Part shown: positions 9,343-17,604 of the stretch, in pieces
Layout: every line of letters begins with the position of its first letter
Numbering within the stretch: the stretch's first letter is position 1
NCBI GenBank assembly: GCA_900546265.1
Contig: URCA01000001.1
Location: 1 to 64,000 of the forward strand
Origin: an uncultured Oscillospiraceae bacterium
GTDB taxonomy: Bacteria; Bacillota; Clostridia; Oscillospirales; Acutalibacteraceae
Length of the DNA: 64,000 bases
Direction: 5' to 3'
Translations under genes and position numbers: made by a program
The notes under the pieces: model-generated
What the model was told of the DNA's origin: nothing
The model's database searches: none
Seen by the model: only the letters and a program-made list of their open reading frames with translations

Positions 9343-9987
9343 CTACCAGCGATAGGACAGTTCCTTATAAATCGATTGAATGAAGACCAGAATCTGCTGC
9401 ACCAGGTTGAAGCACAGCAGGAAAATGAGCAGCAGCACGGCGATGCCCACAATGGACAGCAGGCAGGCGGCTATCGCCCGGGAGAAGGAATACTGATTAA
9501 TTTCCATCACGCTGACCACCACGAGCAGTCCCGTCCACAGGAAGCCCAGCGCGGTCAGAAAGCTGATGTAGGTGGATTCGTTCAGGGTGAGGACGTTGCT
9601 CAGCAGGGTATTGAGGAAGTTCACCGCCGTCAGGGGGATCAGGGCGTAGCACAGCCCTATGAAAATCTGGGGCATGGTGCCCTCGCCGTCCAGCATCAGG
9701 GTCAGGCACCAGTTGGCGATGCAGAACAGCGTGACCGGCATCACCGAGCGGAGAAATACCATGCCGATGTTCACCGGCGTGCCTTGATCCGGGTTGAAGG
9801 CGTAGCCGGTGCCGATGGCCTCCACCACCGCGCTGACAAAGTACAGCAGCAGGAAGATGAGTCCCGCCCCCAGGGTGCCCCGGCGTTCGTATTTCAGTTC
9901 GTAAAAACCCTTGAAGGGCTTGACCAGCACGTAGCCGCAGAAAGCGAGGCTGGATCGAAGCGTGGGGTGTCTCGCCGTTGTCGTCAT
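9343..9987 (-). CDS. Yip1-like multi-pass membrane protein
   Basis: The 214-residue protein has about five hydrophobic segments and the Yip1 layout: a short cytosolic N-terminus, NPDQGTPVNIG in a loop, and CYALIPLTAVNFLNTLL in the core. I start at the ATG at 9987, preceded by AAGGAGTGATCGGC, which sits just after the stop of the gene upstream; a longer reading would overlap that gene by over 150 nt. Bacterial Yip1-like proteins in sugar loci have no agreed biochemical role. Its place between a propeller/TPR protein and a DUF5696 lipoprotein suggests the three form one membrane assembly. Confidence 0.7.
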   Translation of the reverse strand: MTTTARHPTLRSSLAFCGYVLVKPFKGFYELKYERRGTLGAGLIFLLLYFVSAVVEAIGTGYAFNPDQGTPVNIGMVFLRSVMPVTLFCIANWCLTLMLDGEGTMPQIFIGLCYALIPLTAVNFLNTLLSNVLTLNESTYISFLTALGFLWTGLLVVVSVMEINQYSFSRAIAACLLSIVGIAVLLLIFLLCFNLVQQILVFIQSIYKELSYRW

Positions 9988-9992
9988 GCCGA

Positions 9993-11645
9993 TCACTCCT
10001 TTCCTCCCGACGCTTTTCTGCGCCGCTGCCGATAAGCGGCCGCCTGCTGACGGAAGAACCGCCAGCGACCGCCGGCACGGCGCAGCGCCCGCACCCCGGC
10101 GAACACCGCGGCCGCCACCAGCAGCACGATGATGCCGCCGACCACCCAAGGGATCACCTGGCGGGCGGCGATTTCCCGCTGCTTGCCGAAGGACTTGGAA
10201 TACAGCTCGGGAGAATTGCCCAGGCGGAAATGCTTCATCGCCTGTTCGTAGTTGCCGTTGTCATATTCCAGCTTGCCCACGTTGCGCTGGGCGGTCTGGT
10301 TGAAGGGGTTCATGTCAATGACGCTGTTCCACAGCGCGAAGCTCTCACCGTAGCCGCCGCTGTACTGGGCGCCGGCGGCCTCCATGATCGCCGCGCCGTA
10401 GGACGTGGGGCGGAAGGTGATCAGCGCGTTGTCCCCCTTGTCGAGCACGAGGATGTCCCCGTCGTGCCATTGCACCGCGGCGGGCACCTTGAAGGCCCCC
10501 CGCTGGGCGGACAGGCCGCCGAAGGCGAAGAGCAGGTCACCCTCGCCGTTGTAGGTGAACACATGGCCCCGCATGTTGTCGAGGCAGGTATAGATCCCGT
10601 TCTCCGTCGCGTCGATATCGATGAGGTTGGAGGAGGATCCGGGGGTGCCCTTGTCATTGAGAGGGGACAGATCGCCTTTGATGTAATAGGCGCCCTGTTT
10701 AATGACGTCGGAGCCCATCAGATTCAGGCGGCGCACCAGGTTTTCACTTTCGCTGCCCTTGGCGGTGGTGTAGACGAAGCCCTCGTCATCGATGTCCAGG
10801 GCGTTGAATTCAATGGGAACCGTATCCTTCTGCGCCTCGATCTGCTTATCGGTGGACAGGCTACGCCACAGCAGGTCGAGAGGCCCTATCTTGATGCGGT
10901 TGGCGCCGGTGAAGCCGATGAACGCCCCGGTTTCGTCCAGCAGCAGCAGGCCGTCGTACACGCCGGAAACGACGACGTACAGCCGGCCGGCGTCGTCAGC
11001 CACCATCCGGGTGGGCTTGAAAGCGAAATTGCTTTTAAAGGCCGACAAATCCGGGGAGCCGATTTCCAGCGCCGCTTCCAGCTGGATTTCCACCGGCTTG
11101 CCCGGCTCGTTCTTCACGATGGCGACGCCCTCGCCGGCCACGGGCTCCGTCCGGCCGGTGACGAAGGCGGGCAGATCCACGGCGACGATCTTTTGCGTGT
11201 CGGGCAGGCAGGCGTACAGGCGGTTTTCCCGCAGGTACAGGCCGCGGCCGGCGGTGAAGCTGGTGTCCTCCCCGCCGCCGACACGATAGCCGGTCAGCAC
11301 ATAGGTGGCCCTACGGGCCTGTAAATCCACCGCGACGATGCGGTTGTTCAGGGAATCGAGAATGTAGGCGTTGCCTTTATCGTCGCAGATAAAATCCTCC
11401 GGCGCGTTCAGGGGCGTGTCCAGTCCCAGAGCCCCGCCGTTCAGGCTGTGGCTGTAGACAAACGCGGAAGGAGCGGGCCGGGCGTTGGCGGTTTCCTCGC
11501 CGCCGACCATGGAATTGTAGTTATCGGTGGAATATTCATAGCCGGAATACGGAACGGCCGCTCTGACGCCGGTGCCAAGCAGCAGGCTCAGGCCTAAAAA
11601 CACGGCGAGGAAAGACGCGGGGCGGCGGGAATTCCTTCTTGACAT
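9993..11645 (-). CDS. NHL-type beta-propeller/TPR membrane-anchored protein
   Basis: The 550-residue protein has a signal peptide (LLLGTGVRAAV). NHL-like blades follow, with repeats such as LNAPEDFICDDKGNAYILDSLNNRIVAVD and ALDIDDEGFVYTT, to about residue 410. A short TPR-like segment (VGKLEYDNGNYEQAMKHFRLGN) and a C-terminal membrane helix with a long basic tail close it. It should expose the propeller outside the cell. NHL propellers bind proteins or sugars, and some are lactonases. It is tightly spaced with the Yip1-like gene downstream and a permease upstream. No catalytic residues are evident, so a scaffold or sensor role is as likely as an enzyme. Confidence 0.72.
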   Translation of the reverse strand: MSRRNSRRPASFLAVFLGLSLLLGTGVRAAVPYSGYEYSTDNYNSMVGGEETANARPAPSAFVYSHSLNGGALGLDTPLNAPEDFICDDKGNAYILDSLNNRIVAVDLQARRATYVLTGYRVGGGEDTSFTAGRGLYLRENRLYACLPDTQKIVAVDLPAFVTGRTEPVAGEGVAIVKNEPGKPVEIQLEAALEIGSPDLSAFKSNFAFKPTRMVADDAGRLYVVVSGVYDGLLLLDETGAFIGFTGANRIKIGPLDLLWRSLSTDKQIEAQKDTVPIEFNALDIDDEGFVYTTAKGSESENLVRRLNLMGSDVIKQGAYYIKGDLSPLNDKGTPGSSSNLIDIDATENGIYTCLDNMRGHVFTYNGEGDLLFAFGGLSAQRGAFKVPAAVQWHDGDILVLDKGDNALITFRPTSYGAAIMEAAGAQYSGGYGESFALWNSVIDMNPFNQTAQRNVGKLEYDNGNYEQAMKHFRLGNSPELYSKSFGKQREIAARQVIPWVVGGIIVLLVAAAVFAGVRALRRAGGRWRFFRQQAAAYRQRRRKASGGKE

Positions 11646-11660
11646 GGTCGCCTTCGCCTC

Positions 11661-12566
11661 CTATTCCTTAATTCCGGATGAGTTCATGGTTTCGAGTACC
11701 TGGGACTGGCTGAGCATAAAGGCGACGATGGGCACCACCAGCATAATCAGCGCGCCCGCGCCCGCCGCGCCCATGCGGGCGACGGTGCCGCCGGCGGTCA
11801 CCTGGCCCATGGCCATGGCCAGCGTTTTCTTCTCCTCGCTGATGAGATAGGTGCTGGACAGGCCCCACAGCTGCTGAATCTGGAGGATCAACAGGGTCAG
11901 CCAGGCCGGCTTGACCTGAGGCATGACAATGCTCCATAGGATGTGGAACTCCCCCGCGCCGTCCAGCCGGGCGGATTCCAGCAGGGAATCCGGGATGGGA
12001 TCCATAAACTGCTTCATCAGGTACAGACCGAGGGGCAGCTGAACAGCCGGCACGATGACCGCCAGCATGGTGTCGATCCAGCCGAGCTGGGCCACCATCA
12101 GGTAGTTGGGCACCGCGGTGACCGTGCTGTTGAACATCAGGGCGAGCACCACGATATTGAACAGGGCCTTGGAGCCGAAGAATGTATGCTTGGCCAGGGC
12201 GTAGGCCGCCATGCAGGAAAAGGCGATGTGGAAAAAGGTGGTGGCGGCCGTGATGAAAATCGTGTTGCCGATGTACCGGGAGAAGGGCACCCAGGTCTCC
12301 CCCATGCTCTGGAACAGCTCGCTGAAGTTCTGCGTGGTGGGGTTGCGTACGAAGAAACGGGGCGGGAACAGCAGCAGCTCCTCCATGGGCTTGAAGGCGT
12401 TCATGAAGACGTACAGCAGCGGCAGCGCCATAAACGCGCCCACCACCAGCAGGAACAGCACTGACAGCAGATTATCGGCGATGCCCCGGTTGACCTTTTT
12501 GCCCCGCAGGCACCGGCCCAGCCTCCTGAAAAAAGAGGGGCGGCGGGCAGCTTTCGTTGTGGTCAT
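11661..12566 (-). CDS. Carbohydrate ABC transporter permease, MalG type (pair A)
   Basis: The 301-residue protein has a basic N-terminus, about six helices and the EAA-type segment DSLLESARLDGAGEFHILWS, diagnostic for the MalG-side permease. Its start overlaps no neighbour and follows AAAGGATG. It is the second member of permease pair A, whose partner lies 73 nt upstream, and the large binding protein is encoded just before that. Pair A with the 950-residue binding protein is therefore the most natural importer unit. Confidence 0.92.
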   Translation of the reverse strand: MTTTKAARRPSFFRRLGRCLRGKKVNRGIADNLLSVLFLLVVGAFMALPLLYVFMNAFKPMEELLLFPPRFFVRNPTTQNFSELFQSMGETWVPFSRYIGNTIFITAATTFFHIAFSCMAAYALAKHTFFGSKALFNIVVLALMFNSTVTAVPNYLMVAQLGWIDTMLAVIVPAVQLPLGLYLMKQFMDPIPDSLLESARLDGAGEFHILWSIVMPQVKPAWLTLLILQIQQLWGLSSTYLISEEKKTLAMAMGQVTAGGTVARMGAAGAGALIMLVVPIVAFMLSQSQVLETMNSSGIKE

Positions 12567-12639
12567 ATGTCAACACGCATCCTTTCGCAGAGAGTGGAAG
12601 CCTCGGCTCGCTTCCCACGTGAGAAGCGCCCGGTTCTCG

Positions 12640-13533
12640 TCAGTCCCCCACCCGTTTGAGCATGGCCTGAATTATCTGGTTGCACACCACCATCAGGACG
12701 AACATGACGGTGGCGATGGCGGAGGCGTAGCTGAATTCCAGCCGCACCATGCCGTAATCCTGGAGGTGGGTGAACAGGGTGTGTCCGGCGTATTCGATAC
12801 TGGGAAAACCGGCCAGGCCCATGCTTAGATCCCCCACCGTGAAGGAGGTGGTAATCTGCATCACCGCGCCGAACATCAGCTGCGGCTTCATGGTGGGCAG
12901 GGTGATATACCACAGCTCCTGCCACTTGTTTCGGATGCCTTCCACAGCGCCCGCCTCATACAGCGAGCGATCCACTCCCTGGAGGCCGGCGATGAAGGCG
13001 AGAAAGCTGGTGCCCAGGCTCATCCAGATCTGCACAACGATAAGAGTGCCCAGAATATAGGTGGGATCCTTGAGCCAGGCGATGGGCTCGGTGATAAAGC
13101 CGAGGCTCATGAGCAGGCTGTTGACATAGCCGTTGCGGTCGGCGCTGAAGATGAAGCTAAAAACGGTCACGGCCGAGCCGGAGATGGCGGGCGCGTAAAA
13201 AACCAGGGTGAGGAACCAGCGCACCTTCGGGCCGAGGTCGTTGATGAGCCAGGCGATCATCAGGGACAGCAGATACCCCGTCGGGCCGGTGATGGCCGCG
13301 AAAATCAAGGTGTTTTTCAGCGCGGTCATGAATATGGGATCGTCCATGAACAGGCGGGTGAAATTGTCGAACCAGATGAACTTCGGCTCATTGAAAATGT
13401 TGTAATAGGTGAAGGAATAGCCGATGGACCGGATAACCGGCAGAACGGTGAACATGAAAAACAGGATGAAGAAGGGCAGCAGCATCACAAGGATCGACCA
13501 CCGCCGCTTCATGCATTTTAACAGATAACCCAT
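12640..13533 (-). CDS. Carbohydrate ABC transporter permease, MalF type (pair A)
   Basis: This 297-residue permease shows six hydrophobic segments and the loop DRSLYEAGAVEGIRNKWQEL in the position of the EAA motif. The start MGYLLKCMKRRW follows a strong AAGGAGGGAG. It lies 15 nt after the large binding-protein gene, so these two are co-translated and very probably work together. It forms the membrane channel with the MalG-type protein downstream. Confidence 0.92.
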   Translation of the reverse strand: MGYLLKCMKRRWSILVMLLPFFILFFMFTVLPVIRSIGYSFTYYNIFNEPKFIWFDNFTRLFMDDPIFMTALKNTLIFAAITGPTGYLLSLMIAWLINDLGPKVRWFLTLVFYAPAISGSAVTVFSFIFSADRNGYVNSLLMSLGFITEPIAWLKDPTYILGTLIVVQIWMSLGTSFLAFIAGLQGVDRSLYEAGAVEGIRNKWQELWYITLPTMKPQLMFGAVMQITTSFTVGDLSMGLAGFPSIEYAGHTLFTHLQDYGMVRLEFSYASAIATVMFVLMVVCNQIIQAMLKRVGD

Positions 13534-13548
13534 GGTGGTGCTCCCTCC

Positions 13549-16401
13549 TTATTCCAGCCCGAATTCCCGCCGCTTGATTTGAATCTCGCGGTTGATGTCT
13601 CCCACGTACTCCTTGAGCACTTCCTGGGCATCGTTGCCGTAGGTGAGGACGTTACGCAAGGCGTTGTCCATGCTCCGGCCGATGTAATAGCCGCCCGGCA
13701 CCTCGGGAATGCCGCGGGTGGTTTCCCACACGTCCAGGATGGTGGCCAACTCCGCCTTGGTCCAGGACAGACTCTTCATGGCTTCCACATTGGCGGTAGT
13801 ATACCGATAAGCCGAGCCCATGGTCATCTCGTATTCCTGAGCATTCTTCGCTTGGACATCGACGGATGTCCACCAATCCAGAAATTTCCAGGCATTTTCC
13901 GGCTGCTTGGAAGTGGCCAGAATCATGGAGCACTGGCCGATGATGATGCCGGTGCGATCGATAGTGCCGTCTTCCCGCCGGGTACCAGGAATAGGATAGA
14001 AATCCCACAGGCCTGCCAATTCGGGAGCCAAATACTGCATTTTCGTGTAGAAATCCAGCATGTTGATGACAATGGGCATTTCCCCCGTGCGGAAACGGTT
14101 GGCCGGATCAAAATCCACGGGAATACCGTAGCTGGCATAGAAGTTCGTCCAGGTTTTGAAAACATCCATAGCCTCTTTTGAGTCCAACAGGGAACGGGCC
14201 CCGTCCTCGGTAAACAGCTCCCCGCCCGCCTGGTAAATGCGGGCTGCCAGGAAATTATAATCGTTGGGAATACCGATGGTCAGGTTATTCTTCTGCAGGG
14301 TGCCCAGGACGGTAATCAGTTCCTCCCAGGTTTCGGGAGGCTCTAGACCCAAATCATCCAAAATGTCCCGACGGACATACATCATCTGGAAATTGGCCAT
14401 ATCAGGCAGGCCATAGCCGCCGCCCTGATAAGCGTAAGGCGTCAGGGAGCCCGGCATGAAGCGGGCCGCCACCTCGTCGTATGTATCGAACTGGGTCATG
14501 TCCACCGCCGCGCCCCGGCTGGCGTAGTTGACCGCCTCGCCGTTGGCCATGAACATGGCGGCGTCTGGCCCGGTGCCGGCGGCGGTGGCCAGCAGCATGG
14601 GGGACACGCCGGTGCCGATGCTGGTAATCCGGATACTAACCGGGATGCCGGTTCTAGGCGTAAAGGCGGCATCCGCCATTTTCTTGATGAGAGAAGACTG
14701 GAACCGGGAATTGTTCACCCATACCACCAGGGGGTCGCCGGTTTCCTCGGCCTCCCCCGCCACGCTGGTATAATCAGTGGTGAAGGAACCGATGAAGGCC
14801 AGCACCTCATAGGCCAGCTTGTCAAAAAAGCTGGCGTTGACGTTCTGCATTTCCTCCGGCGTCCCCTGTTCCGGGGCGCTGAGGGTGAGATAGTCGATGG
14901 ACAGAGGGAACCAAACCATATCGTAATACCAGGACGCCAGGGCGGCGATATTTTGCTGGAACGCTTCCAGCCGTGAGGGAATGGTAATCGGTTTATCAAT
15001 AAAGGACTGCAGCTGCTGCGCCAGGTTGTCGAGAATGGTATTGGCCGATCCCTTTTCCCCGACGATAGCGAGAATATCCTGGGATATGGCGGTCAGGAAT
15101 GCCTTCTGCTGTCGAAAAGTCTCCATCACCTCGGGAAGGGTAGCGTCGATGCGGTAATTGCGCAGGGGATCGGGGGAAGTGCTGGTCAGCATAACAATCC
15201 GGCGATAGGCGACGTTAAGCGCCTCCACCGACGCGTTCGCGCGTTCGAACAGACCGGCTGCACGACCGGAAGCGACCTGCAACCGGATGGTGTTGGCGCC
15301 CTTCTCCAGGTAAAAGCGGTAGGCTTCGCCGTTTTCATCCGCGAGCACCCGGCCTTGCCAATTGTTTTGATAGCTGAATTCCAGCCGTCTCATCTCTTCA
15401 AAGGGAACTTTCCCGTTGATGGTCAGCACGCGGGTAGAGAACATACCGGAAACCAAATTTTGACGGAACTTGATCCCCAGCGAATACCAACCGGCTTGAG
15501 CGGTATTGACGGTCCATTCGATCCAGTCGCCGGGTGTGCCGCAGGAGCCGCCGATAGTGTTGAGTTTGATAAGGGTAGGGCTGCTTGGCGAAACGGCAGG
15601 AGAGGATCGGTCGTTTTCCGGTACGATGGCGGAAGAGGATTTCAGCGAAGCGCTCTCCCCTTCCACGACCAGAGTATCACCCTTATAGTCAGGGCCATTA
15701 TGGGCGCGGCGGTATTCTTCATAGGTGACCGCTTCCAGGTTATCCACCGTGGACAGCACGAGGCCTTTCAGCCGCACACCGCCCCGAATAAAGGACACTT
15801 CGATGGTATTTTCACCCTGTTGCAGGGCAAACAGGTACGGGGTGGGATACGTCGAGGCGGTATCCTCGATCCAGACGGTGCGCATGGCCGTATCCGGGAT
15901 TTGAGCCGGAGCATTCTGATTGCCCGCCCGATCCGACTTGAAGGCTCCTCCGTTCATATCGTTCGGATCGTTCTTCCAATGCCGGCCGAGGGCAATGGAC
16001 TGCATCCCTTCAAATGGCAACGCACCGTTCAGGCGCAGGACGCATTCGATGGGGTTGACGCTGCCCTGAGGCGACGCGTATTTCAACCCGACGCTGTACA
16101 GCGCGGCCTTGGGAACCGTCACCTTCCAGATGAGCTTACCTGTGTCCCCGATGAGAAGGGCGCCGTTATCCGGCGTACCGCCTTCCACGGTCTGTGCGGT
16201 CTCCGCGGCCAGCTCATGCCGGTCAGACGCCAAGGGCAGATCCAAATCGGCGCGGTATTGCTGATAGGCAGAGGGGGTCGTTCCCGCCGCGCTGGCGGAG
16301 ACGGTTTCTTCTTTGGCGCCGGCCGCCATGGGGGTCATGGTCACCGACAGGGCCAGACACGCTAGCCACGCGGCCGCCGACCGTATTGAAATTTGCTTCA
16401 T
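13549..16401 (-). CDS. Very large extracellular sugar-binding protein with N-terminal jelly-roll domains
   Basis: The 950-residue protein has a signal peptide (MAAGAKEE at its end). Two beta-rich carbohydrate-binding-like domains follow (about 40-235 and 245-400, the second opening LVVEGESASLKS), then a helical stretch (about 410-540), then a complete family-1 solute-binding fold (about 560-940; PPETWEELITVLGTLQKNN and WKFLDWWTSVDVQAKNAQ are typical). Usual sugar-binding proteins are 400-450 residues. I used the ATG at 16401 after AAGGGAGTGG; a GTG 24 bases upstream is possible. There is no lipobox cysteine, so attachment may be through the binding domains. It directly precedes permease pair A. 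Confidence 0.85.
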   Translation of the reverse strand: MKQISIRSAAAWLACLALSVTMTPMAAGAKEETVSASAAGTTPSAYQQYRADLDLPLASDRHELAAETAQTVEGGTPDNGALLIGDTGKLIWKVTVPKAALYSVGLKYASPQGSVNPIECVLRLNGALPFEGMQSIALGRHWKNDPNDMNGGAFKSDRAGNQNAPAQIPDTAMRTVWIEDTASTYPTPYLFALQQGENTIEVSFIRGGVRLKGLVLSTVDNLEAVTYEEYRRAHNGPDYKGDTLVVEGESASLKSSSAIVPENDRSSPAVSPSSPTLIKLNTIGGSCGTPGDWIEWTVNTAQAGWYSLGIKFRQNLVSGMFSTRVLTINGKVPFEEMRRLEFSYQNNWQGRVLADENGEAYRFYLEKGANTIRLQVASGRAAGLFERANASVEALNVAYRRIVMLTSTSPDPLRNYRIDATLPEVMETFRQQKAFLTAISQDILAIVGEKGSANTILDNLAQQLQSFIDKPITIPSRLEAFQQNIAALASWYYDMVWFPLSIDYLTLSAPEQGTPEEMQNVNASFFDKLAYEVLAFIGSFTTDYTSVAGEAEETGDPLVVWVNNSRFQSSLIKKMADAAFTPRTGIPVSIRITSIGTGVSPMLLATAAGTGPDAAMFMANGEAVNYASRGAAVDMTQFDTYDEVAARFMPGSLTPYAYQGGGYGLPDMANFQMMYVRRDILDDLGLEPPETWEELITVLGTLQKNNLTIGIPNDYNFLAARIYQAGGELFTEDGARSLLDSKEAMDVFKTWTNFYASYGIPVDFDPANRFRTGEMPIVINMLDFYTKMQYLAPELAGLWDFYPIPGTRREDGTIDRTGIIIGQCSMILATSKQPENAWKFLDWWTSVDVQAKNAQEYEMTMGSAYRYTTANVEAMKSLSWTKAELATILDVWETTRGIPEVPGGYYIGRSMDNALRNVLTYGNDAQEVLKEYVGDINREIQIKRREFGLE

Positions 16402-16437
16402 TGTCAGCCACTCCCTTGTCGACACAGTCCTATTGGA

Positions 16438-16540
16438 TTCACACGCCTGTGCGCTTCCTCAACGGACGAAGCACACAGGCGCATCAACCCCGGTGATGGG
16501 ATTGCCCTCCAGTTTTCAAGCTGGAGGGCAATCCCGCAAG
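16438..16540 (-). promoter_or_regulatory. Two strong intergenic hairpins without T-tract
   Basis: The gap holds an 11-bp stem (16444-16454 with 16471-16481, one G-U pair) and a perfect 15-bp stem (16498-16512 with 16521-16535). Neither is followed by a T-run on the minus strand. They separate the surface-protein genes from the binding protein and permease genes. They may protect or process the mRNA so that surface proteins and transporter are made in different amounts. That function is inferred. Confidence 0.5.
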
Positions 16541-16566
16541 GGGGGCGGGACGCCTGCCGCCAAGTG

Positions 16567-17559
16567 TTACGCGTTATCGGAACCCATCGGTTTGGAAGGC
16601 CCGCCCTTGTTCTTCTTAATCAGGAAATATGCACCTACTACCGCGCCGGCCGCTACAACGACGGCGCCAATGATGATAAGCGGCAGAGCATTGAAGCCGC
16701 CCTCGTCATCGTTGGAGACAGGTGTGGTGGATGCATCGGATTCGACGCTTTCTGCGGCCCCGGTGGTAGCATCGGCCGCCGCGGTAGCCTCCGTAGTAGC
16801 CTCGACACCGCCATCGCTCACCGACGCTGTGGTTTCACCCGGCTTGACGGTAGTGCCCGCGTCAGGAGCCTTCGTCGTGACGTTGTTCGCGGGCGCCTTT
16901 GTGGTGTTATTGTTCGCGGGCGCCTGGGTTGTCGGTTTAGCGGTGGTGGGGGATGTCGAGGCGGCTTCGACCATCTCGAAGTCATCCAGATAAATTTTGC
17001 CGGAACCCAGGCCAATGTCAACGATCACGTCGAACTGCTGCATTTTGGTGGCCACCGGTTTGGGAACCGTCACGGAAAATTTCTTCCAGTCGTAAGTACC
17101 CAGGTCGACATCCTCCCGCATATCGTAGCGATTGCCGTCGAAGCCTTTGCGGTTAAAGCCGATTTTCACGCCGAAGTCGTCTTTCGCCTGTACGTTTTCC
17201 ATTTTAATCCACACCGAGAAGGTGTAGGACTTATTAAAATCGAAAGGATCGTTTTTCAGCTCGGCGTACTGGTACACCGCCTGTTTGTTTTTATCGGACA
17301 GCTCCACGCACAGGGACTGTTTGCCGCCATGCTTGATGGAGGTGGATATGGAACGGTGCTTCGTGCCTTCCGCAGGGTTACCGGGCCAGACGTCCCAATG
17401 CAGGGGCTCTTCCCCCGCGTCCGGATCCCAGTCGCCCTCCTTCATTTCCTCCAGGCCGCCGTTGCGCAGCAGCGGCTCATCGGCCAGGGAAGGAATGGCC
17501 GCCGTGCCGGCCACGACCAGCGCGAACAGCAGGGCCACGGTGCGTTTTATCAGTTTCAT
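16567..17559 (-). CDS. Membrane-anchored surface protein with one CBM4/9-like domain
   Basis: The 330-residue protein has a signal peptide and a beta-sandwich domain of the CBM4/9 type (LRNGGLEEMKEGDWDP opening, KIYLDDFEMVEA closing). A Thr/Ala-rich linker with repeated TTKAPANN-like units follows (about residues 200-275), then a C-terminal membrane helix with KKNKGG tail. Start follows AAAGGGAGATT. It has the same binding fold as the larger upstream protein and probably displays a single glycan-binding head on a flexible stalk. Ligand unknown. Confidence 0.75.
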   Translation of the reverse strand: MKLIKRTVALLFALVVAGTAAIPSLADEPLLRNGGLEEMKEGDWDPDAGEEPLHWDVWPGNPAEGTKHRSISTSIKHGGKQSLCVELSDKNKQAVYQYAELKNDPFDFNKSYTFSVWIKMENVQAKDDFGVKIGFNRKGFDGNRYDMREDVDLGTYDWKKFSVTVPKPVATKMQQFDVIVDIGLGSGKIYLDDFEMVEAASTSPTTAKPTTQAPANNNTTKAPANNVTTKAPDAGTTVKPGETTASVSDGGVEATTEATAAADATTGAAESVESDASTTPVSNDDEGGFNALPLIIIGAVVVAAGAVVGAYFLIKKNKGGPSKPMGSDNA

Positions 17560-17604
17560 ATGGGAATCTCCCTTTCTGTTAATACGTTGCCGGTCGTCCG
17601 GAAA

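Noticed and set aside
7927..10035. Plus-strand frame of 702 codons opposite the DUF5696 and Yip1-like genes
   Set aside because: Antisense shadow; the opposite strand has signal peptides, good ribosome binding sites and tight operon spacing.
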